Source: Plasmodium malariae (taxonomy: Eukaryota; Apicomplexa; Aconoidasida; Haemosporida; Plasmodiidae). From it: a stretch of DNA of 64,000 nt. A program made the position numbers and the translations under genes. The stretch spans positions 310,001 to 374,000 of the forward strand of contig NC_041788.1 of NCBI RefSeq assembly GCF_900090045.1, given 5' to 3'. This document shows positions 1-12,150 of this stretch, piece after piece. Numbering within the stretch: position 1 is the stretch's first letter; each line of letters begins with the position of its first letter. The notes below the pieces were generated by a model. The model had not been told where the DNA came from and did no database searches. It saw nothing but the letters and a program-made list of their open reading frames with translations.

Positions 1-22
1 ATATATATATATATATATATAT
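1..22. repeat. AT dinucleotide run at the window edge
   Basis: Eleven uninterrupted AT units open the window, so the run probably continues to the left. Runs like this are common in Plasmodium intergenic DNA and are length-polymorphic. Confidence 0.9.
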
Positions 23-1205
23 CCCACAAATATCGTGTTCTTATTATATATGTTTGATAAAAACAACATAATTTTTATTTCTTTTTTAACATTTATTTTT
101 TATTATGATTGTCGCACATATAGATATTCCTAAGAGGAAATTAATTCGAAATATTTCTTAATTCAAATAGTTGTCCACTAACTTATTAAACAATTGATTA
201 TTAAAACAGTAAACATTTATCATTATTATGCATTACTATTACAATATTAAATGAATATCTCTATTTAATTTTCAGGTACTATTAGTAAAAAATATATATA
301 ATACAGTGATTTTTTTGATCTATGGGATAAATTACACTTATTAGTAACATTATAATGACAAGAATATTCGTAAAATTTATTAAATTAAATATAATATTTT
401 TGTAAAATGAAAAAATATATTTATACAAAAATAAAAATATACTAAGTTTTTATTCTCTTACATTTTAAATATTCAAAAATTATCATTGTAACACATATTA
501 TATTTACATATACTTACATACTTAAAAATGAACAACTATATATATCTGTTTATAATCGTCAAATATTAGGACTTAATACACTTGTAGTTTCTTATTTCCT
601 TTCTATAATATTCATATGTCTATGAAAAATATAATATATATATTTATAAATAATATAGATAAAAAAACAGATAAATAATCTTTATTTTTTTAAACTATTG
701 GTGAAATATTATTTTTAAAATATATTGCAAAAATTTATATACACTAAAATGTTAATGTATTATTAAATATGTAATATTTAGACTATCATCTTTTCATGTA
801 ATAACTGTCATATTAACATAAATATCTAACAGAAATATTTATTTATAATTTCATTGTAAATCTTTATAATAATATAATAATGTATGATAAAACAACATGA
901 ACTTTCTTAAATGAATACAGTTCATTCCTACTGATATACTATATATGCAACTGAAACATTATATAATATATTAATAAATTGATAATTTTTTTCTATAATT
1001 ATAAATTATTATAATTTTTCATAATGAAAGAACAATGTTGTTTACAAACATTATTAATAAATATTATTGTATATAAATGGTAGAGAATATAAAATACAAT
1101 ATAATATGTCTGTAAAATTAAGTTCAATTCATACTATAATAATTTATCCTTAAGGATTTCACTTATTCTTTTAATAAAATAACATACATATCTATTTTAA
1201 AATAT
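23..1205. other. AT-rich intergenic stretch, no gene seen
   Basis: Extremely A+T-rich sequence with stop codons in every frame. I see no exon-like segment, RNA gene or organised repeat. It lies downstream of the minus-strand PIR relic that ends at 1206. Confidence 0.5.
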
Positions 1206-2026
1206 TTAGTTTTGTACGGAATGATAAAATATGTAATTTTTTCTATTTTGAATTTGTGAAGATACATTTTCAGAAGAATTTTCTAATGATTCATTTATTA
1301 CTTCTACATTAATATTTTTGTAATTTTTCTTTATCTTTCTAATATGTCTATCCAAACAATATCCAAGCGTAGAAAACTGTTATTTAAAAGGAAAAAAATC
1401 GATTAATAATTATATATATGTTAAATTTTAAACATCGTGGAAAAAGAATAAATGTTAGAATGTTAGAATATTCATATTTATAAAGGGAACAGTTTCTGTA
1501 TTACTTTATATATAAATATACAAATAAGTATTATTCCAAATGATGCGCAACACACAGATAGAGGAATAAAATATTCTGAATAATCAATTTCAGAATTTTT
1601 ACAGCTCTTCGGTATCCAATCATAAGGTAAAGGATAAGTCCTTAGATTATTTTTTTTCCTTAGGCACCAGTCTTTTTTTTTTTTTGTCCTTCTATTTATG
1701 TTTCAACATTACTTAATATGATCCATAATGATTCTATGTATTTATCCCATAATGTATTATTATTTTGACAGGATCCCCCAGAAGTACAAATTAGTTTTTT
1801 ATTGTTTAACCAATCATTCAAATAATCACACAACGAAGTATTCCCCTTCTCCAATTCATGCCAAATACGAGAATTTTCATAGTATTCAGTTAGCGATAAC
1901 GAAATACTTCTCAGAAGTGGATCACTAGAATCTAAAACACCTGTTAATTTAGCATCGTCTACTCTGCTAAATTTACTGGGATTTTTATAAAAGAATTGAT
2001 AACAGTGCTCTTTTGTAAATGTTCCT
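1206..2026 (-). pseudogene. PIR-family pseudogene, frameshifted, first exon uncertain
   Basis: A decayed member of the Plasmodium interspersed repeat (PIR) family of variant red-cell surface antigens. Read on the minus strand, the main exon runs from about 2024 to 1505. It opens with a PIR-like cysteine-containing stretch (KEHCYQFFYKNPSKF, then SISLSLTEYYENS) and two more cysteine-rich segments. An in-frame TAA near 1702 and a frameshift at the poly-A run near 1670-1685 break it. In the shifted frame a PNG-free membrane segment (FGIILICIFIYK) leads to a GTAATA donor at 1504-1503. The last exon, 1376-1206, follows a CAG acceptor and gives an open 56-codon cytoplasmic tail starting FSTLGYCLDRHIRK, like the FTPLG start of PIR tails. 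An ATGGCAGAA at 2186-2178 followed by GTAATA could be the first exon, but its phase does not match the best acceptor. Family call fairly sure; functional status: broken. Confidence 0.75.
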
Positions 2027-2057
2027 GAATTTTGAATTGTAAATAGGAAAATTAAAC

Positions 2058-2081
2058 ATATATATATATATATATATATAA
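2058..2081. repeat. AT dinucleotide run
   Basis: About twelve AT units just upstream of the PIR relic's main exon, probably inside its first intron. Confidence 0.85.
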
Positions 2082-2189
2082 AAAGAAATATTAAAATAAC
2101 CTTCAGTTATGAAAAAATTATAATATGCATGTAAAGAATGGAATTAAAGCTTTCAGAAGAAAAAACAAAAATATTACTTCTGCCATTTT

Positions 2190-4637
2190 AAAAGAAACTT
2201 TTTGAATTATAAAATTTCTGTATTTACTTATATTACTATGTATTACAGTATGTAAATATATTTACAAAAAAAAAAAAAAAAAATACTTCAGAATTTATGC
2301 TTATATATAAGTATAATCCAATATTAACAAGGTGACATAAAAATACATTTGATGTATTATTCTTGAAATTATTATTGACTAAAAAATAAAAACAATTATA
2401 TATCAATAAATTTTATTAATTTTACTAAGAATTTTTACAAAATAGTCATAATTAAATTATGCTTACTCAGTATTGTTTATATATATTTTCTGTAGTACAA
2501 TTTTTACCTTCTAGTAGAAATTAATTTTAAGATTGTTATTCAAAAAGTACAAAAATGGCATTATAAGTGTTCCTATATTTTATTTTAATAATATTAAAGA
2601 AACGTAAAATTAGTAAAATAAATACTTAATAATCACAAGAAATGCATTGTCAGTTTTTCTAACATGATATTATGTAGTAGTATAAGGTTTATTCTACTAA
2701 TTAATTTAGATATGTACATTTATCATGTAGAAAGATTATATAATGCCAAAGTAATTTTTTTGCAATTATTATAAAAAAAATATTTAAAATAAAGATAAAA
2801 TGGTTCATAACATTTAATATAATCCTTAATAATTAGATTATTCCTTCATTATATAAAAACTAAGAGAATTTAATCTCCTCCTTTTGCTCCACTATATTAA
2901 TATCTCACTTTTTGAACTCTTTTATGCATTAAACGTTTAATATAAAATTATAAATTTACTGATATTTGATAATCATACTTTTATATATTATTTAATTTCA
3001 GGAAAATAAATATAGATATATAAATATGAGTTATATATATTTCTATATATTACAAAATAAAAAAAAAGCAAGTATTCTTTCATTGAATAAAATATACATT
3101 ATAAAGTGTATATAAATTTTCTAACTAAAACATATTTTGATATTATATTAATGTTTTCATTTAAATATATAAGAAATCAAATATAATTAATTAGATTTGA
3201 ATAATTAAAAATACTCACAATCTATTTCATTGAAAAATATAAGCAACATATTTACTAAATAATTCACCAAAAATATCCACTGACTATTTAAATAGACCTA
3301 ATCTAAACTTACAGAGGTAACAGAAATATTGTTATATTTTTATTTGTTATCATTAAAAAAGTAATTTATGTTTTTTCTTTTTACTTTTATTTTGTTTTTA
3401 AAATGACACTTAAACGAAATAATTAATTTTTATACATATAAACCATATATAATATTGTAACATTATAAAATAATAAGAACCCTACAACTAATATATATAC
3501 TCACATAAAAAGCATAGAATATATGTAAATATATTTGTATACATTATTATATGATTCTGGAAATTGGATTATTTATTTTTAATGAATAATTTCATTTTCA
3601 TCATTATATAACATATATTTAGAAATCTATTATTGCTTAAAAAGCAAAAACACTAGTTAAATAATTTAGAGATATTGAACCTTATTATACGATTAAAATT
3701 AATTCTTTAGTTTAATCTTTTAATAACACAATAATATTTAAATATATATATGATATTTACCTATAAATTTTCAAAGTAATATATATTTAATTTTTTCAAA
3801 AATTAATTAATTCCTTAATAAAGTAAATCAATAAAATAATAAACGTTTAGAAACCCCAAATTATTAAACTATAATAAATACCTCATATTTAGTAAAATAT
3901 TATTTTATTATATATTTGTAATATCATACGAATACCTTGAAAAATAAAGGGTATTTTAAAAGATTTCTTAAAATAAATATATTTCATTATATATTTATAA
4001 TTGATAATATCGTATAGAGTAAACATTAAGTTTTCTTTCATTTTTAAAAAAAACATAAAAATATACGGAAACGAGGCCATTAATTCACTTTGCTTCTTCA
4101 CACGCAAAACAAGACACACTTATTTTTAATTTAAAACTAAACATTCATTTACTTAATAATTTGAACATATAATAATTTTAAGATGGAACAAGAGAAAAAA
4201 CAAGTAGTACCAATTCTTATAGTTCAAATATATATTAAGACATTATTTGGATAAAATTACGTAAGTAACCCTATTATTTATTAAGTATGAAGCACTTATA
4301 CTTACATATATATATATAGTACAAAGCTATTGAAATCCTGTCACACATATACATATACCCATATATATATATATTAAGTCATAACATTTAATTAAACTGA
4401 AGAAACACAATAAAAAAAAAATTAAAAAACACTATGATATTCATATTTTCACAAAAATAAGAACTTATATTTTTTTTTTTTGTGTTATCTATATAATAGT
4501 CCAGATATATGCAAGTTAACTTATAAACTTCAAGATATTATAAGTATTGTTATTATACGTATCTGTAAAAATATTAAATATACTAGTTCATACTGAATAT
4601 TTCAGTATATAAAGATATTTCTTAATTATTATTTATG
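2190..4637. other. AT-rich intergenic stretch, no gene seen
   Basis: Mostly homopolymers and short AT runs. A 76-codon open stretch on the minus strand at 4119-3889 has no signal peptide, splice context or family resemblance that I can see. It is the downstream region of the fam-l gene on one side and the upstream region of the PIR relic on the other. Confidence 0.5.
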
Positions 4638-5605
4638 TTACCTTTTTCTGAACTTAATTTTTTCATATTTCTTAACTTTCTTATGATAATAAAAGGTTGC
4701 CATTAAAAATATGACACCCAATATGAAGATAGGTAAGAAATATATTATAATTACATATAACGTACTTAATGAATTAACCCCTGTACCAAATATAGCTTTC
4801 CAAAAAAATCCTAAAGTTCCTTCTCCTATAGTATCCAAAGTGCTTTTTAAATTTGTAAAACTGGACCAAGAACTAAATACATTCAATAACCCTTTTTTAA
4901 GTGCCATATCCAATGAAAAATTTAATATGAGGCAAAATGATAACAATAAGAACAATATTAATGGTAAAACAAGTCGTAATCCGTATTTTTTACGTATTAT
5001 TTTTTTGTAAAACTTATCACTAATTGTCTTGTTATTTTTAATAAAATCTATGTAATCAAGGTTCTTGAATATTTTTTTTTCAAGATGGGAATATTCCTTT
5101 GTTTCATATATACAAGATTTACTTTGCTTATCTTTATTATCGCCCCGAGAATTATTTAATAAACGTACATCATAAATTTTGTTTTTCCCTGTGAGTTCTT
5201 CATTATTATTACACCTGTTTTTTTTTTCATTCACTTTATTATATGCCATAACTTCTTTTATATTTGCAATATCTGAATCCTCATCTTGTTTATGCTTTGT
5301 TAGTAAACGGTAAGTTCTTCCCTTTAATGTTTTACGAAAGTGAAAGTTCTCGTCCAAAGATTTATTAAATATGCTCTAAAAAAGAAAAGTTCAAATATTT
5401 GCTTATTTATTGAATAAATAATCTAACAAAAAAAAAAAATTTATTAATAAAAATCGAAAAATATGAATTATACAATTATCCGTAAATAATATTATCATAC
5501 AGAATCACTGCAAAAAGGATATATACAACCTAAAAGCATAAAACCAGCAACGTTAATAAATAAGAGTGATTTAATTTGTTCCCTTATTATATAGTTATTT
5601 AACAT
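4638..5605 (-). CDS. fam-l exported protein, two exons, apparently intact
   Basis: A two-exon gene: exon 1 at 5605-5501 (35 codons), a 125-bp GT/AG intron, exon 2 at 5375-4638, both phase 0; 280 residues in all. Exon 1 gives a hydrophobic signal segment (SLLFINVAGFMLLGCIY). Exon 2 opens with SIFNKSLDEN, then a PEXEL-like region RTYRLLTKHKQ (about residues 55-65), a basic/asparagine-rich stretch, the family signature SCIYETKEYSHLEKKIFKNL, and two membrane segments (about 170-187 and 240-262) with a basic tail. This order matches fam-l proteins, a P. malariae family of predicted exported two-membrane-segment proteins; function unknown, a red-cell binding or surface role being only a proposal for the family. 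The usual start codon before EQ is AGG here, so the start must be the in-frame ATG eight codons earlier. The PEXEL lacks the final acidic residue. Two related pseudogenes lie at 30 and 40 kb. Confidence 0.85.
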
Positions 5606-8081
5606 TATTATATGTTCTTAATGGAGTAAAATAACATTACTTCTGTATACTCTTAAATACAAAGAATCATATATTTCAATTTTTAATTTATTTTTTATCA
5701 AATTATTATGAAAAGATAATATATATAACTATAAGATATTTTTACTATGAAAACAAAGAAAAATAGCATTAACAAAAAATTACAAAATTTTTATCATAAT
5801 GATATTCATAAAAAACTAACTTTAATAAAAATTATATGATTTGAAATAATTAATAAATATTCAAAACATATTAAATAATTATTTAATATATTTGAAGAAT
5901 TAGATAATTCATTTATTAAATTCTTTCAAAATAAAATGAAAAAAAAAAAAAAAATTATTTATATTCCTAAATATTAATTTTACATAGAATATAGAACCTA
6001 GAGAATATAGATAATTCCCTTATCTACGTATTAAGGAAATAATAACTATTTTTAATTATGTTTTCTTATTAATAATTATATTTTAATAAATATTATTTTC
6101 AAAAAATAATTATTACTAATAAATTAATAATTATTATCATATTATTATAATAATAACAAATGAAGAAAAAAATATTTTTTTTGTCACGTTATTTATAGCA
6201 CATTCTTTAGTACTACTTCACTATGGGCATTTATTTATATATTATAATATATTCAAAACGTCGAAATTCAAGTATATTACCTAATATATGTGAAAAAATA
6301 AATTTAAAAGTAATAACATGCTTAATTTTTATTTTTCTGCAGTAATATTTGAAAACTATAATTCTTCATTAAGCTTATTTTATATTATTATTTCTAATTA
6401 AACAAACTTTTATTAATCTACTTAATTTTTTTATTAATGAAATTTATTTAAAAAGAAAAGTGAATATAGTAAAAAAAAAAAAAAAAAAAAAGAGAGGGAA
6501 CGAGAAAGAAATAGAAAAATTAAAGATGATATTTTTTCAGAAATATTTCATAAATTTTTATTAGTTTAAAAATGTATTACACAAAATAAATTAACAAGCA
6601 GAATAATATACGGGTTTAAATCTCTATATACCATAGGAGATAAAATTACAATATATTCTACAAAAATATATGATTTAGTTATTATACAATTTTTATTTAT
6701 AGAACAAATATATTATTTTTTATTTATTCTTTTAAAAATACATAATTCGTAGAACATATTTTAAAAGTGCAGCATAATGCAACGACACTAATATATATAT
6801 ATAAATAATATTTTATTAAAAATTATTTTAGAGGAAAAAAATGCTATGAGTAAATATATCTGTTCCTTATGTATTATAATTCTGGAAAGGCCTATTATAA
6901 AAACATTTTATATTCCAAAACGTATCGTAATCATCTAAAATATAAAACTAGATTACTGTTCCTTCTAAATATTGTGCTTTCAAGTGAATAATAAAAAAAC
7001 AGAAAAAAATAGATAAAATTAAAATATTATTTCTAATTTACAAAACAGAACAACTACAATTATATTTTTTTCATATACATCACTTTCCTTAAAATATTTA
7101 TGAAGAAACTTATATAGTTTTCTTTATGTTCTGGTTCAATTTTTTCGTCTCACTTTTTTACTCTTAGTTAATTGTTCTCCATAAAATACACGTTACCTGA
7201 TTTTAAAAATTTATAATAATCCACATACATAAATTATATAATAAATTATAAAAAATTATAGAACTATATAATAATATTTTGCTTAATATTTACTTATGAA
7301 TACGTTTTTGCATTTCTAGAATTATTCATTATTTCTAAGTAATCTTATGTGTCTTGCCTTTAAAAAATATAAATATAAATATATACATTATTTATGTATT
7401 TGCTAAATTAGAAAATCACAAAAAAATAGTTTATTTCCCTTGTAAAATATTAAATATTTTCCTTATTATGAATATAAACTATAATCTAATCGTATTCTTA
7501 TAAAAATATACATATAAATAAAATTTACATACTTCCCACAACCTATTTTATGTTTCATAAATTATATCATTAATATTTAATCAATCCAAATAAAACAACA
7601 TATAAATAAAAAAATAACAATTTTCAATTTGCAAAATATTTTTTTCATATTTATACTAGCTAAATATTACAGTTTAACTAAAAAGCTAAATATTCATTTA
7701 AATATACAATTTTATCAAATTTAAGGTATTAATTAAATAACGTCAAGTATAATTCATTTAAAAATATATATACGTATGCTTTTCTGAAAAAAAATAGCTT
7801 GTAAATTTCTCGCTTTTTATATATTAAAGGTAAATTATTCGTTTTACTATTTCAGAAAAATCCCCATATATCAATTAGTACATATAACCCTAGCAAATAT
7901 TCTGAAATTTTTGATCAATTATATAATAGTTGTAAAAATATATATGTTATTCAAAATGGTAATAGCATTTATAATCAAAAGTAAAACATTAAAAATGAAT
8001 ATGATATTTATAAAAATAATATTACTAATCCCAAAAGTTTAATATTCATAAAATTATAAATAAGCATAAAAATTCTCCTTT
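5606..8081. other. AT-rich intergenic stretch, upstream region of the fam-l gene
   Basis: Contains poly-A tracts (5940-5953, 6473-6491) and short inverted AT-rich stretches near 6050-6150. The part just above 5605 should carry the fam-l promoter, but no recognisable motif stands out. No exon-like segment seen. Confidence 0.5.
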
Positions 8082-8238
8082 TCAGTGAACCAAAATTATT
8101 GTAAAAACTTCATTCTGGTGTTTACTGTAAATACAAAATGCAGCTTCCGAATTTATTGAGTAAGAATTCTTTAAGTATTTTACTTTAATTACATTACCAT
8201 TTATTGAGATGTCTTTCCTACTTTTTCTTTTATCAACA
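8082..8238 (-). pseudogene. possible last-exon relic of a PIR gene
   Basis: On the minus strand an AG acceptor at 8240-8239 after a pyrimidine-poor AT tract is followed by about 52 open codons to a TGA. They are basic at the start (DKRKSRKD) and contain a segment (KYLKNSYSINSEAAF, then IYS) that faintly resembles the end of PIR cytoplasmic tails. Its phase differs from the intact PIR at 20 kb, and no preceding membrane exon could be assigned with confidence. It may equally be chance. Listed because codon-like composition stands out from the surroundings. Confidence 0.25.
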
Positions 8239-8242
8239 CTAA

Positions 8243-11200
8243 AATTATTCCAATTAAAAATATAAATATAATTATATTATCTATATAATCTATTATAACA
8301 AGAAACTACAGTTTTAATATTGTTCTATTTGCAGATATGTAATTTATTTTAATACTAGTTTACTTCACAGGGATTTGATATTTTCCTCAATCAAAAAAAA
8401 TATAAATATGCTGAAATATCCCAATGAACAAAATTTCCAAGTAATTATAAATCGTTCTACACATAATCAGACACATTCTATTAACAGCACATATTATATG
8501 ACATATTATACTCTATAAAATTTTTATTTATACATGTTCAATAATTATAATTTATGTGCATATAAAATAAGGAGACAAACAATTTAATTTAAGTGCATTT
8601 TGAGAGATACAAAAAAAAAGTGTAAATATATTTTTTTCTAACAAAAACATTTCAAAATCAATAATATATAAATATAATTATAACAGAAATATGAAAAAAT
8701 ATTATATATAATTATCCTTCCAAACTCGTTTAATAAGGTAAAAAAATAATACTATATTAAAAGAAAAAAAATTATGCAAAATTATACGTTAAATGGAAGA
8801 AATAGAGAAAATTCAAAAAGGCATTAATTTTAAATGGATATACAATGTCCATACAATTTATAAATTCTGAACATCTAAAGACACATAACATTTTTCATAA
8901 GAAATACATCCACATAATATATATAAATGGATATATAACAATAGGAACAAATCAAAGTTAGGATAAGTGTAACATAAACAGTACCTCTAATAGATAAAGA
9001 GAATTGCAATTAAATTATTTAAAAATTCACGATAGTAACAATACGACATTTATTAATTTAATATCAATACATAAATAATGAGTATTATATTATGATAATT
9101 ATATTGTCAAGAATGTGATAAATACTGAAATAAATTCTTAAAATATAATGCCAATAACTTCAGATTTAATGTTAAGTAAATTATCCATAAAACAAAAATA
9201 TGAAATCCAGTATAATTAAAAGATATTAATTAAAACTTAACAATAGTATCCTGTATTTTACATTAATATAATATAGATATATTTATTTTATTTCATTAGT
9301 AGAAGAATTACTTGTAAAGACAAGTTCCTAAGGTAGTGTGATGTAAATCCATATTTATATGTATATCTAAAAGAATAAATGTAAAATTATAATATATTTA
9401 ATATAAAATAAATTTTTTCATTGTATTTATCATATATACCTTGCTTTAAGTCTGATTCGTTATTAGAATATATTAATTATTATATACACTAGTGTAAAAT
9501 AATATAAAGCATAAATTTTGTTACACTACCTCCTTTTAATAATATTATGTATCATAGTTGCTAATTTATGCATCAATGTATATTAAATAAGGAAAAATTA
9601 TAATATGTTATTCAAGGTAACTAAAGAAGGTTATATAGGATTAATTTTATGTATATTTAAAGAAAAATGCTCTGCATCTTTGTGTGAATATATATTGAAA
9701 TTCTATTAGTGTATATGATGTGAAAAGTATGCATCTGAAAGATATCACTTTTAATGTTAAATTTTGATTTTTAAGTAAATAAATATGTAAAGAAACAATA
9801 CATTCCAAATAATAAGAAAAAATATTCAATAACTTATATGTATCGTTATTAATTTTTTATTACTTTTAATTTTATATGACATATAAATTAAAGTATCCTG
9901 CAATAAATTTGATCATATATAAAGACAGAATAATTAAAAATACAGTACAGGAGAAGAAATATATAGTTTTATGTATTTATAAAATAGTAAATAATATAAA
10001 CTAATGAATAAATTAATAAAATATTTCACAATAATTAAATATAAACATCCTATTTTTGTTTTGCTAATTTTTATTTACTCAAATATAAATTTATGCTACA
10101 GATATTTCGTTGACACTATTTAACAACCTTTCACTTAACTACAATAGATTCTTCTAATAGAGATACTTGGATATGAAAAAATAAATATATAATTATTTAA
10201 CAAATATTAAAAATAAAAATACCAATCGAAAATTACAAAAAATAAAATTACGTGTACAATTATATGTGTGTAAAATTTTGAAAGCCAAAATGTATATTTT
10301 AAAGAGACAACATTTTATTTACTTATTTTTGATATCCTATATTACATCCCATTTTTAATATTGAAAAATCCATAAAACGAAATATAACAAGAGTTCAAGC
10401 TTTATAGTTCTAACCTACTTTTTAGGATTCAACTATTAAAAATGTCGAATTTATATGTAAATACACATATCATGTAAGGAATAAACAAAACATACAATTG
10501 AACTATTACTTATAATAAATCCTTCATATATTTTTTATAATATAAAAATAAAATTATGAATATATAAAAACGTTAAGTTTTTTCATCATAGTTTTTATTA
10601 AATACTTTATATTATAATGAAACTATATCCAATATTATTTATAATGTAAATGTATGTAGCATATATTTATTTTATAACTGTTATATATATTACTTCCACT
10701 TTTACATTAATAATTTTTATCAAATTAATTTTTAAGAATATTACAATAGGATAATTAGCAGACAATTTCTAAAAAATTATTAATATAAATTTTTAACTAG
10801 ATATTCAAATTAATAATTATTATCAAAATATTTTGTACTTTTATACTAGTGCATATTTTATTTCTAGAATTTTATTCTATAATATATACTTCTTAATATA
10901 GTATTTTATCAGTTTATTGTAAATATATTTGTATATTTGTTTTTTTTTTTTTTGAAATAAATTGATTCCCTCTTGAATTATAAAATTTATACATTTCTAT
11001 CCTCTAAACACACATTTTTTATTACCTTGAATATTAAAAATTAATAATATTTTTATTTGAAACGCGAACTAATATATATAATTTTTAATTACATTTATTT
11101 TTATACTTCAATAAGTACTACAATAATATTTATTAAAAAAAAAAAAAAGATAAAATTTTTTTATAGGAATTATAAAATAATTAAAAAAAATTATAAATCA

Positions 11201-11369
11201 AACCTTTGCTCATATGTACGAAATATAAATTATAAATACCTTACATCAATTATTACAAAAGATTTAACAATTTAAAAAAAACTTATTATAAAACATAATA
11301 CTTATATGCTCGTCTTTTTTTCGAAAATAGTTAATTTTCCCTTTTTAATCTTGGCATGGAATTATTCCG
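8243..11369. other. AT-rich intergenic stretch, no gene seen
   Basis: No exon-like segment above background. The open stretches at 9829-9647 (minus) and 11057-11275 (plus, mostly I, N, Y and K) have the amino-acid make-up expected of random AT-rich DNA. Confidence 0.5.
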
Positions 11370-12150
11370 ATGAAGCAACATACAATTATTATGAATAAAT
11401 TGCTTCTATTCTTCTTTGTTTTTTTATGCTTTTATACGGAGAATAAAATTTAGTTAATTAATAAATATACTATTCTTGAATGCTTAATTATGTACCTTTA
11501 TTTTTAGTCAATCCTTTTTGGCAAATCATGGAACAAAGAATGCAAAAAAAATAACGTCATAAATGTACTATATAACATATTATTAAATGCTTAAGCAGAA
11601 ATATAGGAAGAAAAACAATATGAGATGTTAAAAAAGGAGATATCTGGCGTACTAGACACAAGTGATGATATGTTTGCTAAAAGTTTAGATGCATGAGGGC
11701 ATGACGAAAAATTCTGAAATTGAAATAATAAATTAATACACAAATATATTTCTCAGAAAAAACATAATGATTTGAAGAGGAGAAAAAAATTTCAAAAACA
11801 AGATAATGAGCAGAACTCTAAATATAACTTAATAAAATCTCATATATTAAAATATTATGATAACGGTCAAAAATAGATAAAACAGCACAAAATATTAAAT
11901 AAAGTAAACTCAAAGGTCAAATCAGATTTATTCCATATCATTTCAAGTAATAAATATTATATCTGTTAAATTTCACGATATAGTTAAAACATTTTTATAT
12001 TTACCAAAAAAATGTAAAGTACTTCCTTCAGCTATGTTAGTCACAAATTTATATATAATATTATATCTACTTTTTACAGTAGTTATGTTTATTACTATAT
12101 TGTATTGATTAGCAATTTCTATTTATATTGATTTAAATGAATTCAGCTCC
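11370..12150 (+). pseudogene. Pv-fam-d-like exported protein, pseudogene with lost splice donor
   Basis: A decayed relative of the intact gene at 55.4-57.0 kb. Exon 1, 11370-11441, starts with ATG and codes for a signal-like segment (MNKLLLFFFVFLCFY) ending TE, matching the intact copy that ends NE before its GTAAGA donor. Here the donor position reads AATAAA, so the site is lost. A TTTTTAG acceptor at 11501-11507 opens exon 2 at 11508 with SILFGKSWNK, matching SSPFGKLWNK in the intact copy. Stops then follow at the position of the RLL motif and repeatedly after it. The segments EISGVLDTSDDMFAKSLDA and KSHILKYYDNGQ still align by eye with LMGMLDNTEDDITFAKQF and VLKFFDNGK. The end is placed at the last hydrophobic stretch and is approximate. 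No product expected. Confidence 0.75.

Noticed and set aside
1728..1928. 66-codon open frame on the plus strand
   Set aside because: It is the antisense shadow of the PIR relic's ectodomain exon; the minus strand carries the family signature.
3889..4119. 76-codon open frame, minus strand, hydrophobic
   Set aside because: No signal exon, splice partner or family block; composition as expected of random AT-rich DNA.
4711..5010. 99-codon open frame on the plus strand
   Set aside because: Antisense shadow of the intact fam-l exon 2.
11057..11275. 72-codon open frame just upstream of the Pv-fam-d-like relic
   Set aside because: Made almost only of I, N, Y, K and F; no splice or signal context.
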